Shown here: piece by piece, positions 8,578-17,417 of the stretch
Position numbering within the stretch: position 1 is the stretch's first letter
Layout: every line of letters starts with the position of its first letter
Assembly (NCBI GenBank): GCA_015232335.1
Contig: JADFZV010000011.1
Location: 1-64,000 of the forward strand
DNA length: 64,000 nucleotides
Direction: 5' to 3'
DNA from: Alphaproteobacteria bacterium
Lineage (GTDB): Bacteria; Pseudomonadota; Alphaproteobacteria; Rhodospirillales; WMHbin7
Program-made: the position numbers and the translations under genes
The notes under the pieces: generated by a model
What the model saw: only the letters and a program-made list of their open reading frames with translations
What the model was told of the DNA's origin: nothing
Database searches by the model: none

Positions 8578-9327
8578 TTATCGCCCCCCGCCCACCGGCA
8601 GAACCGCCCCATGGACATAGGAGGCCGAGGCCGAAGCCAGCCAGAGAATGGCTTCGGCAACCTCTTCGGGCGCACCCAGACGCCCCAGGGGAATCGAAGC
8701 CCCCATCTGTTGAAGCTGAGTTGACGGAATGTCGGCATTGGCTTCGGTCTCGATCACGCCGGGGCTGACCGTGTTGACGCGAATACCCTGGGGTCCTGCC
8801 TCGCGGGCCAGGCTGAGCCCAAAGGCGTGCAGGGCGGCTTTGGAGGCGACATAGGGCGCCGTTTGCATTCCACCAAAGATGGCCGCCTGCGAGCCGACAT
8901 TGACGATGGCCCCGCCCTGGCCGCCATGGCGTGTCGACATGCGGAGCAAGGCTTCTTGGCAGCACATCAAGGGCCCCAGGAAATTGACCCCCAGAACCTG
9001 GGTGACATCTGCAAGCGCCAGGGCCTCGATGTCAAGGCGCGGCCCGACCATGCCGGCATTATTGACCAGCACATCCAGCCGCCCCCAGGTCTCGTCGATC
9101 TGGCGGAACAGACCGCTTACGGCCTGAGCATTTGAAACGTCCGCAGCGATGGCAAGGATATCGCCGCCCTGGCTCTGCACCTCAGCCGCCAGCCCATCCG
9201 CCGCATGTTTGTCGGAGCGATAGCAAAAGGCGACCCGGTAGCCGCGCTTTGCGGCCAGACGCACCGTGGCGGCTCCGATGCCTCGTCCGCCGCCGGTCAC
9301 CAGCATGATCTTGCCGCTTTTCGTCAT
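8578..9327 (-). CDS. SDR-family NAD(P)-dependent oxidoreductase (FabG-like)
   Basis: 249 residues of a classical SDR: TGGGRGIGAATVRLA at residues ~11-25, NNAGMVG at about 88, the catalytic Ser in NVGSQAAIFGG and YVASKAALHAFG (YxxxK, about residue 155), followed by VNTVSPGVIETE. The architecture is that of FabG-like or glucose/ribitol dehydrogenase enzymes. It is first in the minus-strand run toward the DegT gene (60-bp gap). The substrate is probably a keto sugar given the context, but it could be general. Confidence 0.85.
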   Translation of the reverse strand: MTKSGKIMLVTGGGRGIGAATVRLAAKRGYRVAFCYRSDKHAADGLAAEVQSQGGDILAIAADVSNAQAVSGLFRQIDETWGRLDVLVNNAGMVGPRLDIEALALADVTQVLGVNFLGPLMCCQEALLRMSTRHGGQGGAIVNVGSQAAIFGGMQTAPYVASKAALHAFGLSLAREAGPQGIRVNTVSPGVIETEANADIPSTQLQQMGASIPLGRLGAPEEVAEAILWLASASASYVHGAVLPVGGGR

Positions 9328-9663
9328 CTTTGCCTGAACCCCGTCCGCTCATAAGCCATGCCAACAAGATACAACGCTGAGACGGCAGAATAGAAGGGCC
9401 GAGAACGGCTCGATCAGCAAGGGGGAGAGCCCTGAAGGGGGAATGCCCCGGTTTCAACGCCTTTTGCCGAGAACTCCTTGAAAAACCGGACAATCACCCC
9501 CAGCATAGCTTTAACAGCACTGAACAGGCGGGGCATGAGACCGACAAGAATGTTCCTGGCAAAAGTCTCTGGCCCAGGTGATTGAGGACTTTTTCATGTT
9601 TCCCTGGTTCAATCGCTAGCGTGGCAGGCGCCGGTTCATCCCCCGGCAAAGGAAGTCGGACTA
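9328..9663. other. non-coding gap between divergent SDR and radical SAM genes
   Basis: About 336 bp between divergently transcribed genes, presumably holding both promoters. I see no convincing gene, hairpin terminator or repeat. The downstream gene has a ggaagt site 7 bases before its ATG at 9664. Confidence 0.5.
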
Positions 9664-11145
9664 ATGAAAATCGGCATGCTCTACCCCTCCTGGACCGGCG
9701 CCTATGGCATCTTCGGGCATTTCGCCCGCAAGAATTCCAGTTGGCCGCCCTATGGGCTGGCCCTTCTGGCCGCCATGGCGGAGCGCGACGGGCACGAAGC
9801 CTTCATGATCGACGGGCAGCTCGAAGGCCTGACCTCGGAGGAACTGGCCCAGAAAACGGTGGCCGAGGCTCCCCGTCTGGTCGGCTTCACGGCCACCAGC
9901 CCCTTCTTTCACATCCAGCGCGCGGTGGCCGAGCGCATCAAGGAACTTGATCCTTCCATCATCACCATCGTGGGCGGGCCGCATGTCACCATCGTCAAGG
10001 ACCAGGCCCTTCTGCCCTGCTTCGACTATGCCTTCGTGGGCGATGCCGAGGACAGCTTCGCCGCCTTCCTGAAGGCCCTGGAGGCAGGCGAGGATGTGAC
10101 CCAAGTCAAGGGCATCTATTACCGAGACGATGAGGGGGCCATCCGTTTTTCCGGCGCCGCCCCCTGGCGCACCGAGATCGACAGCCTGCCCTATGCATCC
10201 CGGCATCTTTTGCACTCGCGCGATTATCAGGTGGGCACCCCTGTCGGCAACAAGACCTTCGCCACCATCCAGACCCTGCGCGGCTGCCCCTGGCGCTGCA
10301 TTTTCTGCGCCTCCGAGGCTTTGAACACCACTCGCATCATCATGCGCGATCCCAAGATCGCCGCCCAGGAAATCGACCACATCGTCAAAACCTACGGCAT
10401 CACGCATTTCATGTTCCTGGATGAAGTGCTGACCTTGAAGCGCGACCATATCCTGGCCGTGGTCGACCTTGTGGCCGAAATGGGCCACAAGATCACCTTC
10501 GAAGGCAGCACCCGGGCCAATCTGGTCGACGATGACCTGATCGCGCACTTGAAATCGCGCGGTCTCGTGCGCATGTCCTTCGGATTGGAAACCGTCAATG
10601 CCGACATGCGCGAGATCATCCAGAAGAAAGTCCCGATGAAACATTATGTCGAGGCCAACCGCATCTTGAACCGACACGGCATCGAGGCGCACAACTCGCT
10701 GATGATCGGCCTGCCGGGCGAAACGCGTGAGACCGTGCGCGAGACCTTCGCCTTCCTGCGCGAGGCCCGCGACGTCAAGCTGGCCAATATCGCCATCACC
10801 GTTCCATATCCCGGAACGGAACTGCACCGCATGGCCGTAAGTGGCGAGCATGGCATGAAACTTCTCTCCGAGGATTTCTCGCAATATCGCCGCTATGGAA
10901 CGGCGGTGACCGAGGTCAATGGGCTTTCGCCCCAGGATCTGGTCAATCTGCAGAACGAGGGCTTCCTCACCTTCTATTCGGCACCCTGGCGCTGGAAGGC
11001 GATGTGGGTCAAGCACGGCTTCATCGGCGTGCTGTTGTTGCTAGTAAGGCTTGGCCGCCACATGGCCCAGCGCTGGCGCGAGCGGCGTGACGCAGGACTG
11101 ACAGCGGTCGGTCATGCCGGATCACCCACCCGTCCAAACGGCTGA
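9664..11145 (+). CDS. cobalamin-binding radical SAM protein
   Basis: 493 residues. The N-terminal ~170 residues form a B12-binding Rossmann domain (WPPYGLALLAAMAERDGHE early, then IVGGPHVT). The radical SAM domain follows with the cluster motif CPWRCIFC (CxxxCxxC, around residue 220) and the GLETVNADMREIIQKK region. The C-terminus contains a short hydrophobic stretch (VLLLLVRLG). Class B enzymes of this kind methylate or rearrange unactivated carbons, often in glycan, hopanoid or natural-product pathways. It lies 9 bp before the next radical SAM gene in a three-gene plus-strand operon. The substrate is unknown. Confidence 0.88.
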   Translation: MKIGMLYPSWTGAYGIFGHFARKNSSWPPYGLALLAAMAERDGHEAFMIDGQLEGLTSEELAQKTVAEAPRLVGFTATSPFFHIQRAVAERIKELDPSIITIVGGPHVTIVKDQALLPCFDYAFVGDAEDSFAAFLKALEAGEDVTQVKGIYYRDDEGAIRFSGAAPWRTEIDSLPYASRHLLHSRDYQVGTPVGNKTFATIQTLRGCPWRCIFCASEALNTTRIIMRDPKIAAQEIDHIVKTYGITHFMFLDEVLTLKRDHILAVVDLVAEMGHKITFEGSTRANLVDDDLIAHLKSRGLVRMSFGLETVNADMREIIQKKVPMKHYVEANRILNRHGIEAHNSLMIGLPGETRETVRETFAFLREARDVKLANIAITVPYPGTELHRMAVSGEHGMKLLSEDFSQYRRYGTAVTEVNGLSPQDLVNLQNEGFLTFYSAPWRWKAMWVKHGFIGVLLLLVRLGRHMAQRWRERRDAGLTAVGHAGSPTRPNG

Positions 11146-11154
11146 GAAAGCGCC

Positions 11155-12357
11155 ATGAAAGTCTTCATCAAGGGGCTCAATACCTGCAATCAGCGCGACC
11201 ATGAGTTGGAGGTCTACCGGCGCTTTCTGATCGGCAACGGCCATGACATCGTTTCCGAGCAGAAAGGCAGCGATGCCGTGCTGGTCTGGACCTGCGCCTT
11301 TCGGGGCGACGTGCGCGACAACAGCCTCGATCAGTTGAAAAGCTTCTGCCAGGATGCCGAAGGCGATAGCAGAATCATCGCAACCGGCTGCCTGCCCGAT
11401 ATCGCACCCGAAAGTGTGGGCGACTGGTTCAAGGGCGAGCTTTTGCCCTGGAAAAAGGCCGATCCCAGGCTTGAGGAATTTTTCCGAAGGCCGGGCGGTC
11501 CCTCGCTCGCTTCGGAGGACAGCAAGATCTTCATCGAGCCAGCCCTGTGCGAGGATGCCACCGCCTATCGCAAGGCCAATCCCGAGGCCGATGTCATCTT
11601 CTACGACCAGTTCGTCAAACTGCTGGTGGCCGAGGGCTGTCCCTTCACCTGCACCTATTGCTCGGAACGCCTGGCCTTTCCCGATTTTCGCAGTTTTCCT
11701 GAAGACAAGCTGGTCGCCGCCTGCAAGGGATTCCTTGAGACATCGACCCAGCGCACCGTGGCCCTGATCGGCGACTGTCCGGGCGAATACGGACGCGACA
11801 CCGGAACCGACATCACCCAGCTTGCCTGGAAGATTCTGGGTTTGCATCCCGATCTCAAGATCGTGCTGACCCAGTTCCATCCCGCCGATTTCCTCAAGCA
11901 TTTCGACAAGGTGGTGGGTCTTTTGGAAAGTGGCCGCATTTCGCATCTCAATCTGCCCATGCAGTCGGCCTCGGATCGCATCCTGAAACTGATGGCGCGC
12001 GAATATAATAGTGCTGGGCTGGTGAAAATCATGGAGGCCTTAAGAAGCATCGGCTTTACTGCTTTCGACACCCATATCATCCTGGGCTTTCCCGGCGAGA
12101 CCGAGGACGATTTCGAAGCCACCATGGATTTCCTGCTCACCCAGAAGCCGCGCTATGTGCTGATGAGCCGCTTCATGGAAACCTCGGGCATGGCGGCTTC
12201 CCGCCTGCCTGACAAGGTCGCCGAAGACATCGCCAATCGCCGCCTGAACGACGGCGAGCGGCGCTTGAAAGCGGCGGGCATCATCTGCAACAGCGAAGCT
12301 GGCAACATGATGGAAGAGCGCCTGAAGCGCCTTAACAACGCGCAGGCGACGGCGTGA
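11155..12357 (+). CDS. MiaB/RimO-like radical SAM methylthiotransferase family protein
   Basis: 400 residues. The N-terminal UPF0004-like part has three cysteines in family positions (NTCNQRDH, VWTCAFRGD, ATGCLPD). The radical SAM centre has GCPFTCTYCSE, and the late motif ILGFPGETEDDFEATMDFL is typical of methylthiotransferases. Unlike MiaB or RimO, the sequence ends soon after the core with no recognisable TRAM domain. The target may therefore be a small molecule or protein other than the usual tRNA or S12. It lies between a B12 radical SAM gene and a Nudix gene that overlaps its stop codon. Confidence 0.8.
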   Translation: MKVFIKGLNTCNQRDHELEVYRRFLIGNGHDIVSEQKGSDAVLVWTCAFRGDVRDNSLDQLKSFCQDAEGDSRIIATGCLPDIAPESVGDWFKGELLPWKKADPRLEEFFRRPGGPSLASEDSKIFIEPALCEDATAYRKANPEADVIFYDQFVKLLVAEGCPFTCTYCSERLAFPDFRSFPEDKLVAACKGFLETSTQRTVALIGDCPGEYGRDTGTDITQLAWKILGLHPDLKIVLTQFHPADFLKHFDKVVGLLESGRISHLNLPMQSASDRILKLMAREYNSAGLVKIMEALRSIGFTAFDTHIILGFPGETEDDFEATMDFLLTQKPRYVLMSRFMETSGMAASRLPDKVAEDIANRRLNDGERRLKAAGIICNSEAGNMMEERLKRLNNAQATA

Positions 12358-12890
12358 GTTTTCCCGTCCGCACCGTCTTTTCCACCCCCTGGTTTCAGAT
12401 CGAAGAACTCGACACCAGAAATCACGCAGATTACGGGGGTCAGCCCTATTACCGACTGACCCAAAGCGACGGCGTGATGATTCTGCCCATCACGTCTGCG
12501 GGAAATCTGATTCTGATCCGCCACTACCGGCTGGCCCCTGATGTGATGGTGACGGAATTTCCGGCGGGCGGCATCGATGAGGGCGAGACGCCGTTGGACG
12601 CAGCCAAACGCGAACTGGCCGAGGAAACCGGACTGATCTCGGATCACTTTACCTATCTGGGGGCGACGCGGCTGCGCATGGAGCGCGAAACCGACCGACA
12701 GCACATGTTCGTTGCCGAGAATGCGGTTGTCGATTTTGAAAGAACCCCTGAGCCGGGGATAGAGTTGATCGAGATGACGCCGGAAACGCTGAAGCGCCAG
12801 ATTGCCGAGCAGAGCTTTTTTGCCCTTCCCAGCATCGGCTTGGTCATGGCGGCGGAATGCGTGCTGGGACGCCCGATCCTGCCACGCTGA
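12354..12890 (+). CDS. Nudix hydrolase (ADP-sugar pyrophosphatase-like)
   Basis: 178 residues from a GTG start that overlaps the upstream stop as GTGA, indicating translational coupling. The Nudix box GGIDEGETPLDAAKRELAEE (around residues 65-85) is complete and followed by TGL. The layout (N-terminal strand domain, Nudix box, FVAENAV segment) resembles ADP-ribose or NDP-sugar pyrophosphatases. A second Nudix gene lies convergently at 12900-13475, so the locus carries two. Confidence 0.87.
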   Translation: MSFPVRTVFSTPWFQIEELDTRNHADYGGQPYYRLTQSDGVMILPITSAGNLILIRHYRLAPDVMVTEFPAGGIDEGETPLDAAKRELAEETGLISDHFTYLGATRLRMERETDRQHMFVAENAVVDFERTPEPGIELIEMTPETLKRQIAEQSFFALPSIGLVMAAECVLGRPILPR

Positions 12891-12899
12891 GATGGCCCT

Positions 12900-13475
12900 C
12901 TATAATCCCTTAAGCGCCACATAGCGGTAAAAGGCGACCAGGGTCGCCGGGTCTTCAATTCTCGACGAGGCGACAAGATCGTGAACCTCGGCTAAATCGA
13001 AGAAACAAAAATCACCGATGCCGGGTTCATGGCGGACATCGCGGATATTGGCTCCCATCATGCAATTCTCGGCGGCGAACAGGCCAGCACGGCCCACGAA
13101 AGTGCTGGCTTCCGGCACGATCGAACCCAGAGGCAGCAGGCTGGCGGGATCGGCGATAAGGCCGGTCTCTTCCTCTAATTCGCGGGCTGCCGAAACGGCA
13201 GGAAGCTCTCCCGTATCGACAAAGCCCCTGGGTACTTCCAGAAAGGTCTCGCTCATGGCATGGCGGTAGATCGACAAAAGGCCGAAGCGGCCTTCCACCA
13301 CCGGCAGCACGGCAACCCCGCTATAGACGATGGAACCGCTGGAGCGCGTCTTGGGTTCCAGCACCAGATAGTCGTCGACCAGAGCGCCCTCGGGCGTTGC
13401 AATGTCGTCGAGATAGACGCGCCACAGCCTGGTCTCGACAGCCAGCCGTCGCCGCCTCGTGGTAATCGGCGCCAT
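12900..13475 (-). CDS. Nudix hydrolase (second copy)
   Basis: 191 residues. The Nudix box is partly degenerate at its beginning (GFVDTGELPAVSAARELEEETG), but REL-EE-TG is intact around residues 95-115. I start it at the ATG of 13475 (MAPITTRRRR), 2 bp after the stop of the aldo/keto reductase; an upstream in-frame ATG at 13508 lies inside that gene. It is the last gene of the seven-gene minus-strand operon. The substrate is probably a nucleotide sugar or related nucleoside diphosphate. Confidence 0.82.
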   Translation of the reverse strand: MAPITTRRRRLAVETRLWRVYLDDIATPEGALVDDYLVLEPKTRSSGSIVYSGVAVLPVVEGRFGLLSIYRHAMSETFLEVPRGFVDTGELPAVSAARELEEETGLIADPASLLPLGSIVPEASTFVGRAGLFAAENCMMGANIRDVRHEPGIGDFCFFDLAEVHDLVASSRIEDPATLVAFYRYVALKGL

Positions 13476-13477
13476 GC

Positions 13478-14470
13478 CTAATCCTTCTTGGCCAAAGGCG
13501 GCACCCATTTTGGGGGGGCTACGAAGAAATCGTTGGCGTCGTAGAGAGCGGCGATTTCGGCCATCGTCGTGCCATAGAGACGGCCAAGATCACTGGCCCG
13601 GCAGTTCTGCGCCACTTCTTCAGGGCGCAAGATGCCGGGAATGACCGTGGCGATGCCGGGACAAGACAGGCAATAGCGCAGCGCCAGATCGACCAAGGTC
13701 TGATCAGGTGGAACGAAGCGCTGGGCAAACATATCAGCCCCTTCGACCCATTTGGCCACCTGGGCGGCGGGCCAGCGGCTGCGATGATCGTTGGCAGCGA
13801 AGGTTTCATCGCCCTTAAAGGCGCCCGACAGAAAACCGAAGGCCAGGGGCGTTCTGGCGATCACCGAAATGCCGCGTGCAGCGGCGCGTTCCAGAAAGCC
13901 CAGGCGCTGGGCCCGCTGATCCAGGAGGTTGAGATTCACCTCGACCGCAGCGATGCTGGGAAAACGCTCGATGATGGGCAGAATGTCGGCAGGTCCCCGC
14001 AAGGAGATGCCGAAGGCCTTGATCTGCCCATCCTGTCTCAAATGGGCCATGGTGGCCAGGGCGGCATCGAGCCCTTCCAGCGTGGGCTCGGGATTGTGCA
14101 GCAGCAACAGATCGATCGGACGTTTCAGGCGCAGGATGCTGCCAGCCACCGAGCGTTCGATGGCTTCGGGTGAGAAATCAAGCGGTTCATTGTAGTCGAA
14201 GCATCCGGCCTTGGTGCAGACGAAAGCCTTGTCGCCAACGTCTTGCAGGGCCTGACCGATCAGCCGTTCGCTGTGACCATTGCCGTAAATGTTCGATGTG
14301 TCAAAGAAGGTGATGCCCTGGCGCAGGGCTTCGGCCAATGCCGCCAGCGATTGCGCGTCATCGGTATCACCGTAGGATGTCGGTCCCGGTGTCGGCCCAC
14401 CGATGCCCCAGGCGCCGAAGCCGATTTCGGAGACCTTGACGCCGGTGCGGCCCAAAGCGCGGTAACGCAT
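13478..14470 (-). CDS. aldo/keto reductase
   Basis: 330 residues with the AKR barrel markers: MRYRALGRTGVKVSEIGFGA at the N-terminus, the catalytic Asp/Tyr segment TFFDTSNIYGNGHSERLIG, and LDLLLLHNPEP. The frame is open a further 79 codons upstream, but that part is antisense to the radical SAM gene, so the ATG at 14470, 10 bp after that gene's stop, is the start. It probably reduces a keto sugar intermediate with NADPH. Confidence 0.88.
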   Translation of the reverse strand: MRYRALGRTGVKVSEIGFGAWGIGGPTPGPTSYGDTDDAQSLAALAEALRQGITFFDTSNIYGNGHSERLIGQALQDVGDKAFVCTKAGCFDYNEPLDFSPEAIERSVAGSILRLKRPIDLLLLHNPEPTLEGLDAALATMAHLRQDGQIKAFGISLRGPADILPIIERFPSIAAVEVNLNLLDQRAQRLGFLERAAARGISVIARTPLAFGFLSGAFKGDETFAANDHRSRWPAAQVAKWVEGADMFAQRFVPPDQTLVDLALRYCLSCPGIATVIPGILRPEEVAQNCRASDLGRLYGTTMAEIAALYDANDFFVAPPKWVPPLAKKD

Positions 14471-14480
14471 GTTCACCCCC

Positions 14481-16442
14481 TCAATAATGACCGGCAATCG
14501 CCGGTTCGATGGGCGCGCCATCGTAAAGATACGCCCCCTTGCGGTGCCCGTACCAGACCACTTCCTGCATCCAAGTGTCCCAGTCCGCCCAGCAATGGGC
14601 CGAACGGGCAATCTTGTAGCGCATCGGTCTATGCTCGATTTCAGCCGTCTCGCCGCGAAGGGTCCGGGCATGAAAGCCTGGCAGGTCGAAATCAAGATCA
14701 ATCTCAAAATCCGAAAGCGGGCCTGGCTGTTTCAAAAGTGCCTGGTTCAGTGCAATCGCCTGAATGATCTTGGCCCGCGTTCCTTCTTTTGCGCACAGTC
14801 CCAGCAGAAGGTCCTGGGCCTCGGCATAGAATTGGATGAGATGGCCGTTTTGGGCCAGATCGATGAAGACATGCTCGTCGGCGGGCCAATAGATGTTCAG
14901 CCAATCGGCGCGATAAATCATCTCGGCCCCGCCCTTCTGCACACGCAGCGCCTCGGAATTAAAAAAACGGGCAATGTTGCCGAGCAGGGGGCGGTTCTTG
15001 CCGCTCTCGTTGGCAAAGGCTTCGAAGAGGGTGCGGTAGGACAGGCCTTCCTCGCGGTTCATCACCATCAAGGCAAGCTGCAACAGCTTGTCGAAATGCA
15101 GGAGGGCGGCCACGAAGGCAAACACGCGCACCTTGCGCCAGTCGGCGGGCGGCATGCTGGCGGTGGCGATGACCAGTTGCTGCTGCTCGTGGATGCCATC
15201 GGGGGGATCGTCCAGCACGCCATGCATGTTGACGATGGGGGTGGGAACGGTTTCAAGCCCGAAGCGATGGATATAGGCCGGATCGCCCATTTCGGCATTG
15301 GGCAGAATCGATAAATTGTTGAACTGGATGCGGTTGTGCTGGCCGTTCTCGATCAGCCTGGAAACGCCGTCCATGAAACTGTCAACGGTTTCGCCGGGCA
15401 GGCCCAGGATGAAGTCGGTATAGGTGATGACGCCCTGGCCCACGAAGCGGCGCTGCAACTCCTCGAAACTTTGCAAGGTGATGTTCTTGCGCTTGATGTT
15501 GTCAAGCGTTTGGGCATCCACCGATTGCACGGAAATGGTCACACCCTTGGAAAGCCCGGCATCGACCAGGATTTTCTGGGTGGCATAGGCGCGTTCGGTG
15601 GCGTTCTTGGTGTTCTGCACCGACAGCGCCATGGGATATCCGGTACGGCCCCTTACCTGGGCGGCGTAGCTTGCGATCTCGACATCGCGCGGCAGGATGC
15701 CGAAATTGGCATCGCTGCATAGGACGAATTCTATTTTTCTGTCGGCCATCCAGTCCAGTTCGGCCTTCACGCGCTCCATGGGGAAGGTGGCGACCTTGGT
15801 GGCGGTGGCGGAACCCCAGTCGCAAAAGGTGCAGGAAAACGGGCAGCCGCGATTGGTTTCCCACATGGCCAGCCAGGTCTGATCGGGATGCGCCGCCATC
15901 AGCCCATCGAACACCCCTTCCAGATAGGGCGAAGGGATATCATCCAAATCTGTGATGCGCGTTGCAAGCGGAGGTTGATGGAAAACGCCATCGCCATCGA
16001 TATAGCTGATCCCGCTGATCTTTTGCCAATCCCGGCTGGGATAGGCTTCCAGCAATTGCAGGAAAGTTCTTTCGCCTTCGCCATGCACGACGACATCGAT
16101 CCAGGGATGGCTGCGCAGAAAATCCTCGGGCTCGGTCGGCACCTGCGGCCCGCCCAGAACAGTCAATCGCTCGGGGCGCAGCTCCTTAAGGCGTTTGGCA
16201 ATCGCCAGCGAGATATTGGCGTTCCAGACATAGATACTGAACCCCACCACGTCGGCCTTGTCGAAGGCGGCAACCGCTTCGTCCAGGGGAATGCGGCTGA
16301 AGATGTGGGGCAGAAAATCGTAGCGGTCGGGCAAGGCAGCGTGACGCTTCGCATAGGCTTCCAGCAGACCTACCGCCAGCGGCAGATATTGCTGGCCGGA
16401 AAATCCGTTGTTGATCTGGGCAAGTCCAACGCTGATCGTCAT
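14481..16442 (-). CDS. cobalamin-binding radical SAM protein (second, large)
   Basis: 653 residues. An N-terminal B12-binding domain (LAQINNGFSGQQYLPLAVGL and VLGGPQVPTEPEDFL) is followed by a radical SAM core with GCPFSCTFCDWGSA (around residue 205) and the ILGLPGETVDSFMDG motif. The C-terminal ~220 residues are an accessory domain I cannot name. It lies 12 bp after the epimerase and 10 bp before the aldo/keto reductase in the same operon. In glycan or natural-product loci such proteins commonly do C-methylation or carbon-skeleton chemistry; which reaction applies here is unknown. Confidence 0.87.
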   Translation of the reverse strand: MTISVGLAQINNGFSGQQYLPLAVGLLEAYAKRHAALPDRYDFLPHIFSRIPLDEAVAAFDKADVVGFSIYVWNANISLAIAKRLKELRPERLTVLGGPQVPTEPEDFLRSHPWIDVVVHGEGERTFLQLLEAYPSRDWQKISGISYIDGDGVFHQPPLATRITDLDDIPSPYLEGVFDGLMAAHPDQTWLAMWETNRGCPFSCTFCDWGSATATKVATFPMERVKAELDWMADRKIEFVLCSDANFGILPRDVEIASYAAQVRGRTGYPMALSVQNTKNATERAYATQKILVDAGLSKGVTISVQSVDAQTLDNIKRKNITLQSFEELQRRFVGQGVITYTDFILGLPGETVDSFMDGVSRLIENGQHNRIQFNNLSILPNAEMGDPAYIHRFGLETVPTPIVNMHGVLDDPPDGIHEQQQLVIATASMPPADWRKVRVFAFVAALLHFDKLLQLALMVMNREEGLSYRTLFEAFANESGKNRPLLGNIARFFNSEALRVQKGGAEMIYRADWLNIYWPADEHVFIDLAQNGHLIQFYAEAQDLLLGLCAKEGTRAKIIQAIALNQALLKQPGPLSDFEIDLDFDLPGFHARTLRGETAEIEHRPMRYKIARSAHCWADWDTWMQEVVWYGHRKGAYLYDGAPIEPAIAGHY

Positions 16443-16454
16443 CGCATTCCAGCC

Positions 16455-17417
16455 TCAGACCGTGCGCTGCTTGGTATACCAGTCCACGGTATCCTTGATT
16501 CCCTGTTCCAGGGTGAAACGGGGGGTGAAGCCAAACAAGCGTCTTGCCTTGTCGATCGAGACCTGGCGCTTGGGGATCGTCGAGGGTTTGCTGGCATCGA
16601 AGCAAACCCGGGCGTTTTCATGGTTGGCGGCCTTCAGCACCATCGCCACCACATCCTTCACCGTCACCCCTTCGCCGTATCCGATATTGACCGGATCACA
16701 GACAGCATGATGCTCCAGGGTTTGCAGACAGCCTTGGGCCAGATCGGCGGCATGCAGGAAATCACGCACCTCATTGCCATCTCCCCAGACCTCATAGGGG
16801 TCCATGCGTTCCACCGCCTTGCGGATTAAGGATGGAAGGACATGGCTGAGTGTGGGATCGAAATTATCATGGGGGCCGTAAACCGCCGTCGGACGGACCA
16901 GGGCGATGCCAAGTGCCGGTTTTTTGGCGGCGGCGAATTCCGCCAAGCGTTCGAAATAGCGGCGCATCCAACCATAGCCCTGATAGGCCGGGTGGATGGG
17001 GCCGTTCCAGAACATGTCCTCGCTCATGGGTTCGGGCGAATCCGGATAACCGGTGCTGGAGGAAAAAAGCTGCAGCCGTTCCACGCCTGTTGACCATGCC
17101 GCCTGCACCACCCTGGCCGTCAGCACTAGATTGTCGGCGATGGCATTGATCGCCCAATCGGGCGTGTTGCCCGCCCCGGCAACCGCACCTGCCGCGTGGA
17201 AAACGCAGGAGACGCCGCGCATGGCGGACAGGCAGTCTTCCAGCCGGGTCAGATCGGCCTCAACCGTTTCAATTCGAGAATCGATAATCTGGGGGGCGCG
17301 AAGATGGCGCGTAATCCGCACCTTGGCTCCTGCATCCAGCAACGCCTGAACAAGGTGCGTTCCGATAAAACCCGTGCCGCCGGTCACTAGGCAAAGCCGG
17401 TCCTTGTAGAACATCAC
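16455..17417 (-). CDS. NAD-dependent epimerase/dehydratase (extended SDR), YxxxR variant
   Basis: 320 residues. The Rossmann motif TGGTGFIGTHLVQALLDAG is at residues ~10-28. The segment expected to hold the catalytic YxxxK reads YGWMRRYFERL, with Arg where Lys is normal. The rest (GDGNEVRDFLHAADLAQG, DPVNIGYGEG) is a good match to nucleotide-sugar 4,6-dehydratase/epimerase proteins. Its start overlaps the stop of the transketolase C-terminal subunit by 4 bases. The Lys-to-Arg change may alter activity. Confidence 0.82.
   Translation of the reverse strand: MMFYKDRLCLVTGGTGFIGTHLVQALLDAGAKVRITRHLRAPQIIDSRIETVEADLTRLEDCLSAMRGVSCVFHAAGAVAGAGNTPDWAINAIADNLVLTARVVQAAWSTGVERLQLFSSSTGYPDSPEPMSEDMFWNGPIHPAYQGYGWMRRYFERLAEFAAAKKPALGIALVRPTAVYGPHDNFDPTLSHVLPSLIRKAVERMDPYEVWGDGNEVRDFLHAADLAQGCLQTLEHHAVCDPVNIGYGEGVTVKDVVAMVLKAANHENARVCFDASKPSTIPKRQVSIDKARRLFGFTPRFTLEQGIKDTVDWYTKQRTV

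Noticed and set aside
9661..11016. Long antisense open frame (451 codons) opposite the first radical SAM gene
   Set aside because: It mirrors a clear radical SAM gene with complete motifs; the antisense product is His/Gly/Asp-rich without any family pattern, as expected in high-GC shadow frames.
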